A stretch of DNA of 64,000 nucleotides from an uncultured Flavonifractor sp. GTDB taxonomy: Bacteria; Bacillota; Clostridia; Oscillospirales; Oscillospiraceae. The notes beneath the pieces were generated by a model that was not told where the DNA came from, searched no databases, and saw only the letters and a program-made list of their open reading frames with translations. The number at the start of each line of letters is the position of its first letter. The first letter of the stretch is position 1. The DNA is taken from contig CANAAV010000007.1 of assembly GCA_947346365.1 (NCBI GenBank), positions 32,430 to 96,429 on the forward strand, in the 5' to 3' direction. Made by a program: the position numbers and the translations under genes. Below, piece after piece: positions 30,121-39,077 of this stretch.

Positions 30121-32370
30121 TCACAGCTTCAGCTCCAGCTGCCGCTCCGTCCGGTCCTCCTCTTTCAGCAGCATACCCGCCGCCGGCAGGGAACGGGCGC
30201 GGTAGCGGCCCGGATTTTGGATAGGGGTCTGCTCCAGCGGCAGGGCGGCGGCTACCTTCCACTTGGGCTTCAGGGTCATGACGTTGACCCCCTGGGTGCT
30301 CCGGGTGGTCTTGGGGCTCAAAGCGGCGGTGTGGAATACCACCACTCTCTCCTCCGTGGAGTATACCGCCATCTCCCGGTCCTCATTCAGCAGCCAGGCC
30401 GCCGCCAGCGGGGACTTATCCGAGTAAGCGCCTGTCAGCCGTTTCCGGCGGGTCTGGGTCTGATAGGCGGACAGCTCTACCCGCGCGGCCTTGCCATTTT
30501 CAAAGAAAAAGAGCAGGTGTCCGCTGTAGTCAGAGGTAATGCAGGCCCAGCGGAAGCTCTCGCCCGGCTCCATTCCCAGCTTTGTGGGCAGAAAGTCCCC
30601 CAGCAGGCTGGCCTTGGAGTCGTCAAAATCCGACAGTCGGGCCTTGTAGCACTGCTGGCGGTCGGTAAATACCAGCAGCTCGTCCCGGTTGGAGGCCTCC
30701 CACTCAAGCCAAGCCCCGTCCCCCTCCTTATACTTCTGCTCAGAGCTCATGCGCAGGGACTGGGGGGTAATCTTTTTAAAATACCCCTCCCTGGAACAGA
30801 ATACGCGAACGGGGTAATCGGGAATTTCCTCTGCCGGGTCCGCCGCCGCCGCGGGCAGCTCATAGACAATCTCCGTGCGCCGGGGCACGGCATACTTTTT
30901 TTTCACCGCCTGGAGCTCCTGCGTGATGATGCTCTTGACTCTCTCCGGGTGGTTTACAATGTCCTGGAGATCGGCAATCTCCTCCTCCAGCCCGGCCACC
31001 TCTTCTATACGCTTGAGGATATACTCCTTGTTGATATTGCGCAGGCGGATGTCCGCCACATATTCCGCCTGCACATCGTCGATGCCGAATCCAATCATCA
31101 GATTGGGCACCACCTCCGCGTCCTCCTCGGTGTCCCGGATGATGGCGATCGCCCGGTCAATGTCCAGTAAAATCCGTTTCAGGCCCTTGAGCAGGTGGAG
31201 CTTCTCCTGCTTTTTGTGCATGGCGAAATAGGTCCGCCGCCGCACGCCGTCCATTCGCCAGGCGGTCCACTCCTTTAAAATCTCTTTTACCCCCATGACC
31301 CGCGGCATTCCGGCAATCAGAATATTGAAGTTGCAGGCAAAGGAATCCTGAAGCGGCGTGGCCTTAAACAGCTTTGCCATCAGCTTTTCCGCGTCTGTTC
31401 CCCGTTTCAGATCCACAGCCAGCTTCAAGCCGTTTAAATCCGTCTCGTCCCGCATGTCGGAAATCTCACGGATTTTGCCGCTCTTAATCAGCTCCGACAC
31501 CTTGTCCATGACGGCCTCCACCGTGGTCGTATAGGGAATCTCATAGATCTCAATGAGATTCTCCTTGGGCACATGCCGCCACTTGGCCCGTACCTGAAAC
31601 GACCCCCGCCCGGTGGCGTAAATCTGCCTCAGGGACCCCTCGTCGTACAGCAGCGCCCCGCCTGTTGGAAAGTCCGGTGCTTTCAAATACTCCAGCAGAT
31701 CCACATCCGGATTCTTCAAATACGCCGCCGCGCCGTCGCACACCTCGCCCAGATTGAAGCCGCACAGATTAGAGGCCATGCCCACCGCAATCCCCTGATT
31801 GGCGCTGACCAGTACATTGGGAAAGGTGGTGGGCAGCAGAGCCGGCTCTTTTAACGAGCCGTCATAGTTGTCTACAAAATCCACTGCATCTTGGTCAATA
31901 TCCCGGAAGAATTCCCCGGTGATGGCGTCCAGCCGGGCCTCTGTGTATCGGGGCGCGGCCCAGGCCATGTCCCGGGAATACACTTTTCCAAAGTTTCCTT
32001 TAGAGTCCACCAGCGGGTGGAGCAGGGCTCCATAGCCCCGGGACAGGCGCACCATCGTGTCATAGATCGCCGCGTCCCCGTGGGGGTTGAGCTTCATCGT
32101 CTGCCCCACAATGTTGGCGCTTTTGGTGCGGCTGCCCCCCAGCAGCTTCATGGTGTACATGGTATACAGCAGCTTCCGGTGGGAGGGCTTAAAGCCGTCA
32201 ATCTCCGGTATGGCCCGGGAGACGATTACGCTCATAGCGTAGGGCATATAGTTGATTTCCAGCGTTTGGGTAATGGGCTGCTCCAGCACCTCCGGGCGCA
32301 GACCCATGACGTTAGGGTTGCCGCTGTGCCTGGTCCCCTCCTGGGGCGGTTTTTTCTTCGCCATCGGCAT
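30121..32370 (-). CDS. parC: Topoisomerase IV subunit A (ParC-like)
   Basis: A 749-residue type IIA topoisomerase A subunit. The active-site Tyr is in APRYTEARL, and the conserved PHGDAAIYDTMVRLSRG and NILIAGMPRVMGVKEIL blocks are present. It lacks the QRRGGKG gyrase box that the true GyrA at 44213 has, so it is assigned to the ParC side: decatenation rather than supercoiling. A ParE partner would usually lie directly upstream, but there is only a repeat element and an alcohol dehydrogenase there. The first ATG (32370) is chosen; 32364 is the close alternative. Confidence 0.85.
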   Translation of the reverse strand: MPMAKKKPPQEGTRHSGNPNVMGLRPEVLEQPITQTLEINYMPYAMSVIVSRAIPEIDGFKPSHRKLLYTMYTMKLLGGSRTKSANIVGQTMKLNPHGDAAIYDTMVRLSRGYGALLHPLVDSKGNFGKVYSRDMAWAAPRYTEARLDAITGEFFRDIDQDAVDFVDNYDGSLKEPALLPTTFPNVLVSANQGIAVGMASNLCGFNLGEVCDGAAAYLKNPDVDLLEYLKAPDFPTGGALLYDEGSLRQIYATGRGSFQVRAKWRHVPKENLIEIYEIPYTTTVEAVMDKVSELIKSGKIREISDMRDETDLNGLKLAVDLKRGTDAEKLMAKLFKATPLQDSFACNFNILIAGMPRVMGVKEILKEWTAWRMDGVRRRTYFAMHKKQEKLHLLKGLKRILLDIDRAIAIIRDTEEDAEVVPNLMIGFGIDDVQAEYVADIRLRNINKEYILKRIEEVAGLEEEIADLQDIVNHPERVKSIITQELQAVKKKYAVPRRTEIVYELPAAAADPAEEIPDYPVRVFCSREGYFKKITPQSLRMSSEQKYKEGDGAWLEWEASNRDELLVFTDRQQCYKARLSDFDDSKASLLGDFLPTKLGMEPGESFRWACITSDYSGHLLFFFENGKAARVELSAYQTQTRRKRLTGAYSDKSPLAAAWLLNEDREMAVYSTEERVVVFHTAALSPKTTRSTQGVNVMTLKPKWKVAAALPLEQTPIQNPGRYRARSLPAAGMLLKEEDRTERQLELKL

Positions 32371-32719
32371 CAATCCTCTGCTCTCATGTGGATGTTTGAT
32401 AGGGATTATACCAGCTTATCCGCCAAAAGGCAAGGAAAGCCGGACGCGAATTCCGCCGGGGCGCGCGCAGGCTGTCGAAAAAGGCTTTGCCTTTTTCGAC
32501 AGCGGGGGTGCAGCCCGACTGCGCGCAGGCTCTGTCCGCCGTTGGCGGACAGAGCCCACACTTGCGGGCCGAGAAGTGTTTTCTCCGACTCACATGTCGC
32601 CGGAGAAAACGGATTTTAATTTTTTCCCGCCTGCAGGCGGGAACTCTGCGGGGCTTTTTCGACAAGCTGAGCGCGCCCCGGCAATGCCGGGGCGCGCGAA
32701 TCGCCGATTACTTCTCTTT
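32371..32719. other. Intergenic region filled by a hairpin element
   Basis: About 349 bp between parC and the alcohol dehydrogenase. It is almost entirely occupied by inverted repeats (see 32458-32697). No gene is seen. Confidence 0.6.
32458..32697. repeat. MITE-like nested-hairpin element
   Basis: The ends carry imperfect inverted repeats (32458-32485 with 32651-32678; GGGCGCGC and TGTCGAAAAAG shared). Inside and at the right end lie five hairpins: 32472-32502 (14-bp perfect), 32529-32555 (12-bp), 32578-32610 (10-bp), 32626-32641 (16-nt palindrome) and 32671-32697 (12-13 bp). No coding capacity. Confidence 0.6.
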
Positions 32720-33865
32720 TTACATCACTTTGCGGAACAGCGTCTTGAAGTCCTCAATGGTAGCGGTCTTGGGATTGCCGGGGGCGCAGGCGTCGGCGGC
32801 GGCGGACTCGGCCAGGAAATCCAGGTCCTCCTCCTTCATGGCCTCCAGCTTAGTGGGAATGCCCACGTCCACGGAGAGCTGGCGCACCGCGTCAATGGCG
32901 GCCTTGCGGTAAGCGGCCTGATCCATGCCGGCGGTATCCACGCCCATGGCCTCGGCAATGGCTTTAAATTTCTCGCCGGTGGCTTCCTGGTTAAATTCCA
33001 TCACGATGGGCAGCATCATGGCGCAGGCCACGCCGTGGGGCGTGTCGTACACCGCGCCCAGGGTGTGAGCCATGGAGTGGGCAATGCCCAGTCCCACGTT
33101 GGAGAAGGCCATGCCGGTGACAAACTGACCCAGCGCCATACCCTCCCGGCCCTCGGGATCGTTTTCCACAGCCTTGCGCAGATTGGCGGAGATCAGACGG
33201 ATTGCCTCCAGATTCAGGCAGTCGGGCAGCGCCCAGGCGGCGGCGGTAGTATAGCCCTCAATGGCGTGGGTCAGCGCGTCCATGCCGGTGGCGGCGGTCA
33301 GTCCCTTGGGCATGGTGGACATCATGTCCGCGTCCACAATTGCCACATCGGGAATGTCATTGACGTCCACGCAGACGAATTTGCGTTTCTTCTCCACATC
33401 GGTGATGACGTAGTTGATGGTGGCCTCGGCGGCGGTGCCGGCGGTGGTGGGCACCGCTACGGTGAACACGGTGCGGTTTTTGGTGGGGGCCACGCCCTCC
33501 AGGGAGCGCACGTCGGCGAATTCCGGATTGTTGACAATGATGCCGATTGCCTTGGCCGTGTCCATGGAGGAGCCGCCGCCGATGGCGATCATATAGTCCG
33601 CGCCGGAGGCCTTGTACGCCTCTACGCCGGCTTTCACGTTTTCAATGGTGGGGTTGGGCTTGATGTCGGAGAAAACAGCGTACGCCATCCCATTGGCGTC
33701 CAGCAGGTCGGTGACCTTTTTCGTCACACCGAATTTAACCAGGTCGGGATCGGAGGCAATAAAGGCCTTTTGGAAGCCCTTACTCTGAATGATGCCGGGG
33801 ATCTCCTGAATCGCCCCTTCGCCGTGGTAAGATACGCCGTTGAGTACAAAACGATTAACAGCCAT
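32720..33865 (-). CDS. Iron-containing alcohol dehydrogenase (FucO-like)
   Basis: A 381-residue group III, Fe-dependent alcohol dehydrogenase. The NAD binding GGGSSMDTAKAIG motif and the metal His residues in HAIEGYTT, AHSMAHTLGAVYDTPHG are visible. It resembles lactaldehyde reductase FucO and ethanol dehydrogenases, which reduce short aldehydes with NADH. Its nearest neighbours are a class II aldolase and MtnA, which would produce acetaldehyde or a methylthio-aldehyde, so it may reduce that product. It has its own promoter with an inverted repeat in the spacer. Confidence 0.93.
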   Translation of the reverse strand: MAVNRFVLNGVSYHGEGAIQEIPGIIQSKGFQKAFIASDPDLVKFGVTKKVTDLLDANGMAYAVFSDIKPNPTIENVKAGVEAYKASGADYMIAIGGGSSMDTAKAIGIIVNNPEFADVRSLEGVAPTKNRTVFTVAVPTTAGTAAEATINYVITDVEKKRKFVCVDVNDIPDVAIVDADMMSTMPKGLTAATGMDALTHAIEGYTTAAAWALPDCLNLEAIRLISANLRKAVENDPEGREGMALGQFVTGMAFSNVGLGIAHSMAHTLGAVYDTPHGVACAMMLPIVMEFNQEATGEKFKAIAEAMGVDTAGMDQAAYRKAAIDAVRQLSVDVGIPTKLEAMKEEDLDFLAESAAADACAPGNPKTATIEDFKTLFRKVM

Positions 33866-33933
33866 GACACGTTACCTCCAAATTTCTTTCCGGCCCGCCG
33901 GTCCACAGCGCTTTACCCGGAATACTGCTTTTA

Positions 33934-33962
33934 AGTATACCGTATTTGTCCAAATACAACAA
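33934..33962 (-). promoter_or_regulatory. Promoter with spacer operator before the alcohol dehydrogenase
   Basis: Minus strand TTGTTG (33962-33957), 17-bp spacer, TATACT (33939-33934). The spacer is filled by a perfect 7-bp inverted repeat GTATTTG-TC-CAAATAC (33942-33957), a likely repressor site. Confidence 0.65.
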
Positions 33963-34006
33963 CGTCCTTTTTTGTCCTTCCGGTGGGGGGCTTTGTTCCA
34001 TAAGGA

Positions 34007-34678
34007 CTATTCCCGCCCGCCGGTAGAAACACCCCCGCGTTCCCGCTGCTCCACCAGACGGCCGATCTGTTCGCCGCTGAGCTCATTGGCCCGTCCCAGA
34101 ATAAACCCGGCGTACAGACTGACCTTTGCGTAGTACTCCAGGGATTCCATGCGGTAATAGGCCTGCATCACGTCCGTCCCCCAGGTGAGGGCTCCGTGAT
34201 TTGCCAGCAGCACGGCGTTGTATGCTTTGCAGTAGGGGGCGATGGAGTCCGGCACCTCCTGGGTGCCCGGCTGGGCATAGGGGGCCACGGGGACGGCTCC
34301 CAGCTGCACAATGGCCTCCGGCAGAATGGGCCTGTCCAAGGGAATGCCTGCGATAGCGAAGGAGGTGGCCGCAGGAGGGTGGGCGTGCACTGCCGCCCGG
34401 ACGGCGGGATTTTCCCGGTATAAGCGCAGGTGCATTTTCAGCTCGCTGGAGGGCCTGCTCGTCCCCTCCAGCACCCTGCCCTGCAAATCGGTTTTAACCA
34501 GCATCTCTTCTGCCATATGGCCCTTGGACACCCCTGTGGGCGTGGTCCACAGAGCGTCAGGGGAGACCAGGACGCTGATGTTTCCGTCGTTGGAGGCCAC
34601 AAAGTCTTTCTCGTACAGCCGCCGCCCCACTTCCAAAATCAGCGCCCTGGCGGCGGCATCATCCGGATAGGCCCTCAT
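34007..34678 (-). CDS. Class II aldolase (fuculose-phosphate aldolase / Ald2 type)
   Basis: A 223-residue zinc aldolase of the FucA/AraD/MtnB family. Metal ligands appear in AVHAHPPAAT (HxH) and in LLANHGALTWG, with the catalytic Glu in RPSSELKMHL. It would split a ketose-1-phosphate into DHAP and an aldehyde. Its start overlaps the mtnA stop by four bases, strong evidence that it acts on the MtnA product (5-methylthioribulose- or 5-deoxyribulose-1-phosphate). Confidence 0.92.
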   Translation of the reverse strand: MRAYPDDAAARALILEVGRRLYEKDFVASNDGNISVLVSPDALWTTPTGVSKGHMAEEMLVKTDLQGRVLEGTSRPSSELKMHLRLYRENPAVRAAVHAHPPAATSFAIAGIPLDRPILPEAIVQLGAVPVAPYAQPGTQEVPDSIAPYCKAYNAVLLANHGALTWGTDVMQAYYRMESLEYYAKVSLYAGFILGRANELSGEQIGRLVEQRERGGVSTGGRE

Positions 34679-35757
34679 ATCTCCGCCTCCGTTTCCGCAA
34701 TTCCCAGCTGCTGAAAGGCCCGGTCAAAGGGCGGATAGGCGATCCCCCGTTCCGTGATGATTCCGGTCACCAGGCCGTGATGGGTCACGTCAAAAGCGGG
34801 GTTGCGGACCTTGACCCCCTCCGGGGCCATGGGCCGGGCGTACCACAGCGCCGTCACCTCCTCCGGCGCTCGCTCTTCAATGACAATCTTTTCTCCACTG
34901 GGGATGGACAAATCAATGGTAGAGCTGGGGGCGCAGACATAGAAGGGAATACCGTAGTGCCGGGCCAGAATCGCCACGGCGCTGGTGCCGATTTTATTGG
35001 CAAAGTCTCCGTTGGCGGCCACCCGGTCACAGCCTACAAAGACGAGATCGACCTCCCCCCGGCCCATGATGTAAGAGGCCATGTTGTCGCAGATCAGGGT
35101 GGTGTCCACCCCGGCCGAGCACATCTCAAAGGCGCTCAGCCGCGCCCCCTGAAGCAGCGGCCGGGTCTCGTCACAGAACACCCGCAGATCCTTCCACCCG
35201 TGCTCCAGCGCGATATACACGGGGGCCAAGGCGGTGCCGTACTTGGCGGTGGCCAGGGTCCCCGCGTTGCAGTGGGTCAGAATGCCGTCTCCGGGGCGCA
35301 GCAGGGAAAAGCCCAGCTGCCCGATGCTCCGGCTGATGGCAACATCCTCCTCCCGGATGGCGTGGGCCTCCTGGCACAAGCGCTTTTTCATCTGTTCCAC
35401 TCCCAGCGTTCCCCTGTGCCGCTGCAATACTCCCTCCATGCGCCTCAGGGCCCAAGACAGATTCACGGCTGTAGGCCGGGCCGAGTCCAGGTATTCCTTC
35501 TGCTTTTGAAAATGAGCGCAGAAGCGCTCCATATCCTCCGTGTCCAGCTGGGCCGACAGCAGGTAAATCCCATAAGCGGCGGCTACGCCGATAGCCGGCG
35601 CGCCCCGCACCCGCAGGGAATAAATGGCCTCCCAAATCTCTTCTCCCTTGGACAGGCGCAGGTATTTCACCTCTCCCGGCAGCAGGGTCTGGTCCAAAAT
35701 CACCAGCGATTGCTCATCCTTCGATAAGCGGACGGTGTCTAAGCTCAGCGCGTTCAT
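34675..35757 (-). CDS. mtnA: Methylthioribose-1-phosphate isomerase (MtnA)
   Basis: A 360-residue aldose-ketose isomerase that converts 5-methylthioribose-1-phosphate (or 5-deoxyribose-1-phosphate) to the 1-phospho-ketose. The catalytic Cys is in LTHCNAGTLAT and the catalytic Asp in GCDRVAANGD. The start at 35757 follows AAGGAG; a longer upstream frame has no site. No MTA/SAH nucleosidase, MtnK or MtnP is adjacent, so the phosphate must be added elsewhere. The downstream aldolase and dehydrogenase suggest a DHAP-shunt rather than the universal methionine salvage pathway (mtnB-C-D absent). Confidence 0.93.
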   Translation of the reverse strand: MNALSLDTVRLSKDEQSLVILDQTLLPGEVKYLRLSKGEEIWEAIYSLRVRGAPAIGVAAAYGIYLLSAQLDTEDMERFCAHFQKQKEYLDSARPTAVNLSWALRRMEGVLQRHRGTLGVEQMKKRLCQEAHAIREEDVAISRSIGQLGFSLLRPGDGILTHCNAGTLATAKYGTALAPVYIALEHGWKDLRVFCDETRPLLQGARLSAFEMCSAGVDTTLICDNMASYIMGRGEVDLVFVGCDRVAANGDFANKIGTSAVAILARHYGIPFYVCAPSSTIDLSIPSGEKIVIEERAPEEVTALWYARPMAPEGVKVRNPAFDVTHHGLVTGIITERGIAYPPFDRAFQQLGIAETEAEI

Positions 35758-35774
35758 ACGATAGGCTCCTTTCC

Positions 35775-36506
35775 TTATTTCCGCCGGAAGGCCCGCAGGT
35801 AGACCTCCACCGACCGGGTCATTTCCCTGGAAAAATCGGAGTTGTATTTTCTCTTGCAAAAACGCTCCAGCCATGTCCTGTAGGGAAGCGCTCCGGCGTC
35901 TTTTTTCAGCATTTCCTCCAGCTCCGCCTCTCCCAGGCGGCGGTAGCCGTTTTCGTGCACAATATGCCTAAGCGCGCATCGCTCCGGCTTGGGCCGCTCC
36001 CGCTGCTGCAGGGTGGGACAGCCAATTACCAGCATAGCGGCGGGAAAGACATATTCCGGCAGCCGGAGCATCTCCCGATGGGTTTCGCACTGCTCCATAA
36101 TATCGCCAATGTAGCAGGAGCCCAGCCCCAAGCTCTCCGCGGCGGTAACGGCGTTTTGGGCGGCAATATTCGCGTCGCTCACCGCCAGCAGCAGATCCCC
36201 TACTCCCGGATTCCGGGGACCGCAGCCGCCGAAGCGGAACGCATCATACCATTTTTGGCAGTCGGCGCAGAAAATCAGCACCACCGGAGCCTCGGCGATA
36301 AAGGGCTGATTGTCGCAGCTCACCGCCAAACGATTTTTCAGGTTCTGATCGGTAATATCTAAAATTGTATAAAGCTGCTGGTTTCCCGCCGTGGGGGCGG
36401 CGCACGCCGCCTCCAGTATCGCCCGCTTGTCTTCCTGGGAAACCGGCTGTCCGGTGTAGGCCCGCACGGACTTGCGCGCGTGCAGGCTGCGCAGAATTTC
36501 GTTCAT
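35775..36506 (-). CDS. Nitroreductase family protein
   Basis: A 243-residue FMN-dependent nitroreductase-fold protein. It begins SLHARKSVRAYTGQPV, the usual RRSxRxY FMN-binding block, with ACAAPTAGNQQLYTI, and SLGLGSCYIGDI and VIGCPTL near the middle and end, the latter two in the region that binds FMN. A C-terminal extension of about 50 residues (after the cofactor domain) is rich in charged residues. The start at 36506 follows AAGGAG. The substrate is unknown; it ends 18 bp before mtnA and is in the same direction. Confidence 0.88.
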   Translation of the reverse strand: MNEILRSLHARKSVRAYTGQPVSQEDKRAILEAACAAPTAGNQQLYTILDITDQNLKNRLAVSCDNQPFIAEAPVVLIFCADCQKWYDAFRFGGCGPRNPGVGDLLLAVSDANIAAQNAVTAAESLGLGSCYIGDIMEQCETHREMLRLPEYVFPAAMLVIGCPTLQQRERPKPERCALRHIVHENGYRRLGEAELEEMLKKDAGALPYRTWLERFCKRKYNSDFSREMTRSVEVYLRAFRRK

Positions 36507-36517
36507 AAAAGCTCCTT

Positions 36518-37555
36518 TCAAAGTCCCATATGAGCCCGTACCTCTTCCCGGAATTCTACCATCTCCGGATAATCGTAAAAAAACTGAATTTTTTTCTCCC
36601 ACACCGCCTCTCCCTGAACGGGCTGCTCCAAAATAAACCAGGTAAAGCACTCGGCGATGTCCTCACAGGGATCACTGGCGGCGTAGCCGGTGACGAAATC
36701 CTCCGGATGGCGCAGCAGGAAATGAGCGCTCTGCCGGTTTGCCAGCCGGTCGTCCAGGTAATCCGCCCAAAAGCTCCGGTAAAATGCGTCCAGGTAGGAC
36801 CCGTCCATAGCCGTCATGCCCTCCTCGCTGTATGTGCGGGCCCTTTGGCGGCTTCCATATTCCACCTGCGTGCTGTTGAGGGTCAGGTAGTGGGCATATT
36901 CATGCAGCACCGTCTGCGTAAACCATCCCCAATCCTCCGCGTCCGCCGGGTCCACCGCAATGGCCCAGTCCTCGCCTTTGCTGTCCATCGGATATACGTA
37001 GGCCAGCGTTGCGTCCAATCCGTCGGTGAACACCACCAGCTTCGTAAAATCGCTCCATGCCTCCTCGGGCAGAAGAGCACGCATCCGCCGCCATAGATCC
37101 AGGTACTCCCTCTCCTGTTCAGAGAACGAGGGCTGTGCCTGTGTCAGCAGTGCCGGCCGCAGAGTGCCGCCGGACTCAATGGCATATTCCGCTAAAACCC
37201 GCTCCCCCGGCGCCTCAGCGCTCCAATCTGCCCCGCTTCCGATGTATTTCGCCGTATAGCGCTCATATAGACGGTTGAGCTGTTCTATCAGGCGAGTTTC
37301 TCCGGCGGATTTTTCCCACACATCCGCCTCCTCCCGTTCCCGGCGCAGGGGAATCACCTGTTCCAGCAGGGCGGTCACCCGTTCCCGCTCCCTCTGGCTC
37401 ACCAGGCCGGATAACGCGCCAAGCTGTGCCTGGGCCAGCCGTTCTGCCTCCTGCCGCGGGGCTTCTCTCTCCGGAGAAGGCGGCGCAGCGGAGCTCTCGC
37501 CGCAGCTAGCGCACAGCAGCACAAGCAGCAGCACCGCAGTCATTCGTCTTTTCAT
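36518..37555 (-). CDS. Putative zinc-metalloprotease lipoprotein (HExxH)
   Basis: A 345-residue lipoprotein with a signal ending in the lipobox LLCASC, followed by an Ala/Pro/Glu-rich linker. The zinc protease motif HEYAH (His218, His222) is in VLHEYAHYLTLNS, and a downstream EEGMTAMDGSY and AECFTWFI may supply a further ligand. The start (ATG 37555) has GAGGAGG. The family is not one I can name. It diverges from dnaA, with about 208 bp between them, and ends 12 bp before the nitroreductase start. Confidence 0.7.
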   Translation of the reverse strand: MKRRMTAVLLLVLLCASCGESSAAPPSPEREAPRQEAERLAQAQLGALSGLVSQRERERVTALLEQVIPLRREREEADVWEKSAGETRLIEQLNRLYERYTAKYIGSGADWSAEAPGERVLAEYAIESGGTLRPALLTQAQPSFSEQEREYLDLWRRMRALLPEEAWSDFTKLVVFTDGLDATLAYVYPMDSKGEDWAIAVDPADAEDWGWFTQTVLHEYAHYLTLNSTQVEYGSRQRARTYSEEGMTAMDGSYLDAFYRSFWADYLDDRLANRQSAHFLLRHPEDFVTGYAASDPCEDIAECFTWFILEQPVQGEAVWEKKIQFFYDYPEMVEFREEVRAHMGL

Positions 37556-37693
37556 AACGCCCTCCTCTACACCCCCGTCCGGCCCCGCATCCCGCGGATT
37601 TCTGCCGCTATTGTACCATGTGCCGCAAAAAAAGGAAAGACAGATTCTTCGTCTGAAACTCAATTTATTTTTAGGAATATATCCCCCAAAATG

Positions 37694-37722
37694 TTGCCCT
37701 ACCCGCAAAAATTTGGTATAAT
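37694..37722 (+). promoter_or_regulatory. dnaA promoter
   Basis: TTGCCC (37694-37699), 17-bp spacer, TATAAT (37717-37722), about 42 bp before the dnaA start. Confidence 0.8.
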
Positions 37723-37763
37723 ATATGAAGTATGAAATTTGAAGGAAACGAGGTGTCCCCCGG

Positions 37764-39077
37764 ATGAATTCCCCTGCCGACGTCTGGACAAAGGTACTCT
37801 CGCTGATGAACGGGGACATGACCGCCACTACCATTAATACCTGGTTTGACGACTGCGCCGCGGTCTCCCTGGACGAAAACCGCTTTGTCCTGCACACCCC
37901 CTCCAATTTTAAACGGGACATCATCGTCTCCCGCTACCTGCCCGCTGTGCAAAAGGCTCTGCGGGAGCTCTTTTCCGCCGATTTTGAGGTCGTCGTCCTG
38001 GGGGAGGGGGAGCTGGAGCAGCACAATAAGTCCTCCGGCGAGAGCTTTATGCCCGGCACGGAGGAGTATACCTTCGAGCGTTTTGTAGTAGGCGCTTCCA
38101 ATAAGTTCGCGCATGCCGCGGCCCAGTCGGTGGCCGACCGGCCGGGGCAGAGCTACAATCCCCTGTTTATCTATGGGGAATCCGGCCTGGGCAAGACCCA
38201 TCTGCTCTATGCCATCGCCCATAAGCTCCACGCCAGCCATCCGGATTTCCGCATCTTGTATATCAAAGGGGACGCCTTCACGAACGAGCTGATCGGCGCC
38301 ATTCGAGAGGGCCGCAACCAAGAATTTCGGGAAAAATACCGCTTTGCCGACGTATTTCTCATGGACGACGTGCAGTTCATCGCCGGTAAAGAGAGCTCTC
38401 AGGAGGAGATGTTCCACACCTTTAATTCTCTTTATGAGGCCGGACGGCAGATCGTCTTCACCGCCGACCGCCCTCCCAAGGAGATGCTGCGCTTAGACGA
38501 CCGGCTGCGCACCCGGTTTGAGTGGGGTCTTCCGGTGGATATCCAGCCGCCGGACTATGAAACCCGCGTAGCCATCATCAAGAACAAGGCCATCCGCCGG
38601 GGCATCAACCTGCCCGACCCGGTCTTACAGTACATTGCGGAGAACATCACCTCCAACGTCCGCCAGATCGAGGGCACGGTCAATAAAATTCTCGCCTTTC
38701 AGGAGCTGATGGGAGAGAGCGTGGACGTAGACACCGTAACCCGCGCCGTACGGGACATGTTCAAGGATAAGGCGGACTTTCTCCCCTCCTCCGACGTTAT
38801 CATTGAGGAAGTCAGCAAATTTTACAATATTGAAGCGGAGGCCATCCGGGGCCAGGGCCGCACCAAGGACACCGCCCAAGCCCGGCAAATCGCCATGTAT
38901 CAGATCCGCCGCATGACCAATCTCTCCCTCAAGGAAATCGGGCGGGAATTTGACAACCGGGATCACTCCACGGTCATGCACTCCATCGAGCGCATTGAAA
39001 AATTGATGAAGCAGTCTCCGGAGATCGCGGAGATTATCAAGGACATCAACGCCAATATCAACGCCCGCTACGAGTAG
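37764..39077 (+). CDS. dnaA: Chromosomal replication initiator DnaA
   Basis: A 437-residue DnaA. Domain I is at the N-terminus (WTKVLSLMNGD), domain III contains the P-loop GESGLGKTHLLYA and the Walker B DVFLMDDVQF, and domain IV ends in the DNA-binding signature EIGREFDNRDHSTVMHSI. DnaA-ATP melts the origin and loads the helicase. Strong promoter upstream, dnaN downstream. Confidence 0.99.
   Translation: MNSPADVWTKVLSLMNGDMTATTINTWFDDCAAVSLDENRFVLHTPSNFKRDIIVSRYLPAVQKALRELFSADFEVVVLGEGELEQHNKSSGESFMPGTEEYTFERFVVGASNKFAHAAAQSVADRPGQSYNPLFIYGESGLGKTHLLYAIAHKLHASHPDFRILYIKGDAFTNELIGAIREGRNQEFREKYRFADVFLMDDVQFIAGKESSQEEMFHTFNSLYEAGRQIVFTADRPPKEMLRLDDRLRTRFEWGLPVDIQPPDYETRVAIIKNKAIRRGINLPDPVLQYIAENITSNVRQIEGTVNKILAFQELMGESVDVDTVTRAVRDMFKDKADFLPSSDVIIEEVSKFYNIEAEAIRGQGRTKDTAQARQIAMYQIRRMTNLSLKEIGREFDNRDHSTVMHSIERIEKLMKQSPEIAEIIKDINANINARYE

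Noticed and set aside
32252-33934. Long plus-strand frame over parC start, repeat and adh
   Set aside because: Runs through the hairpin element and opposite two real genes; composition is that of a GC-rich shadow.
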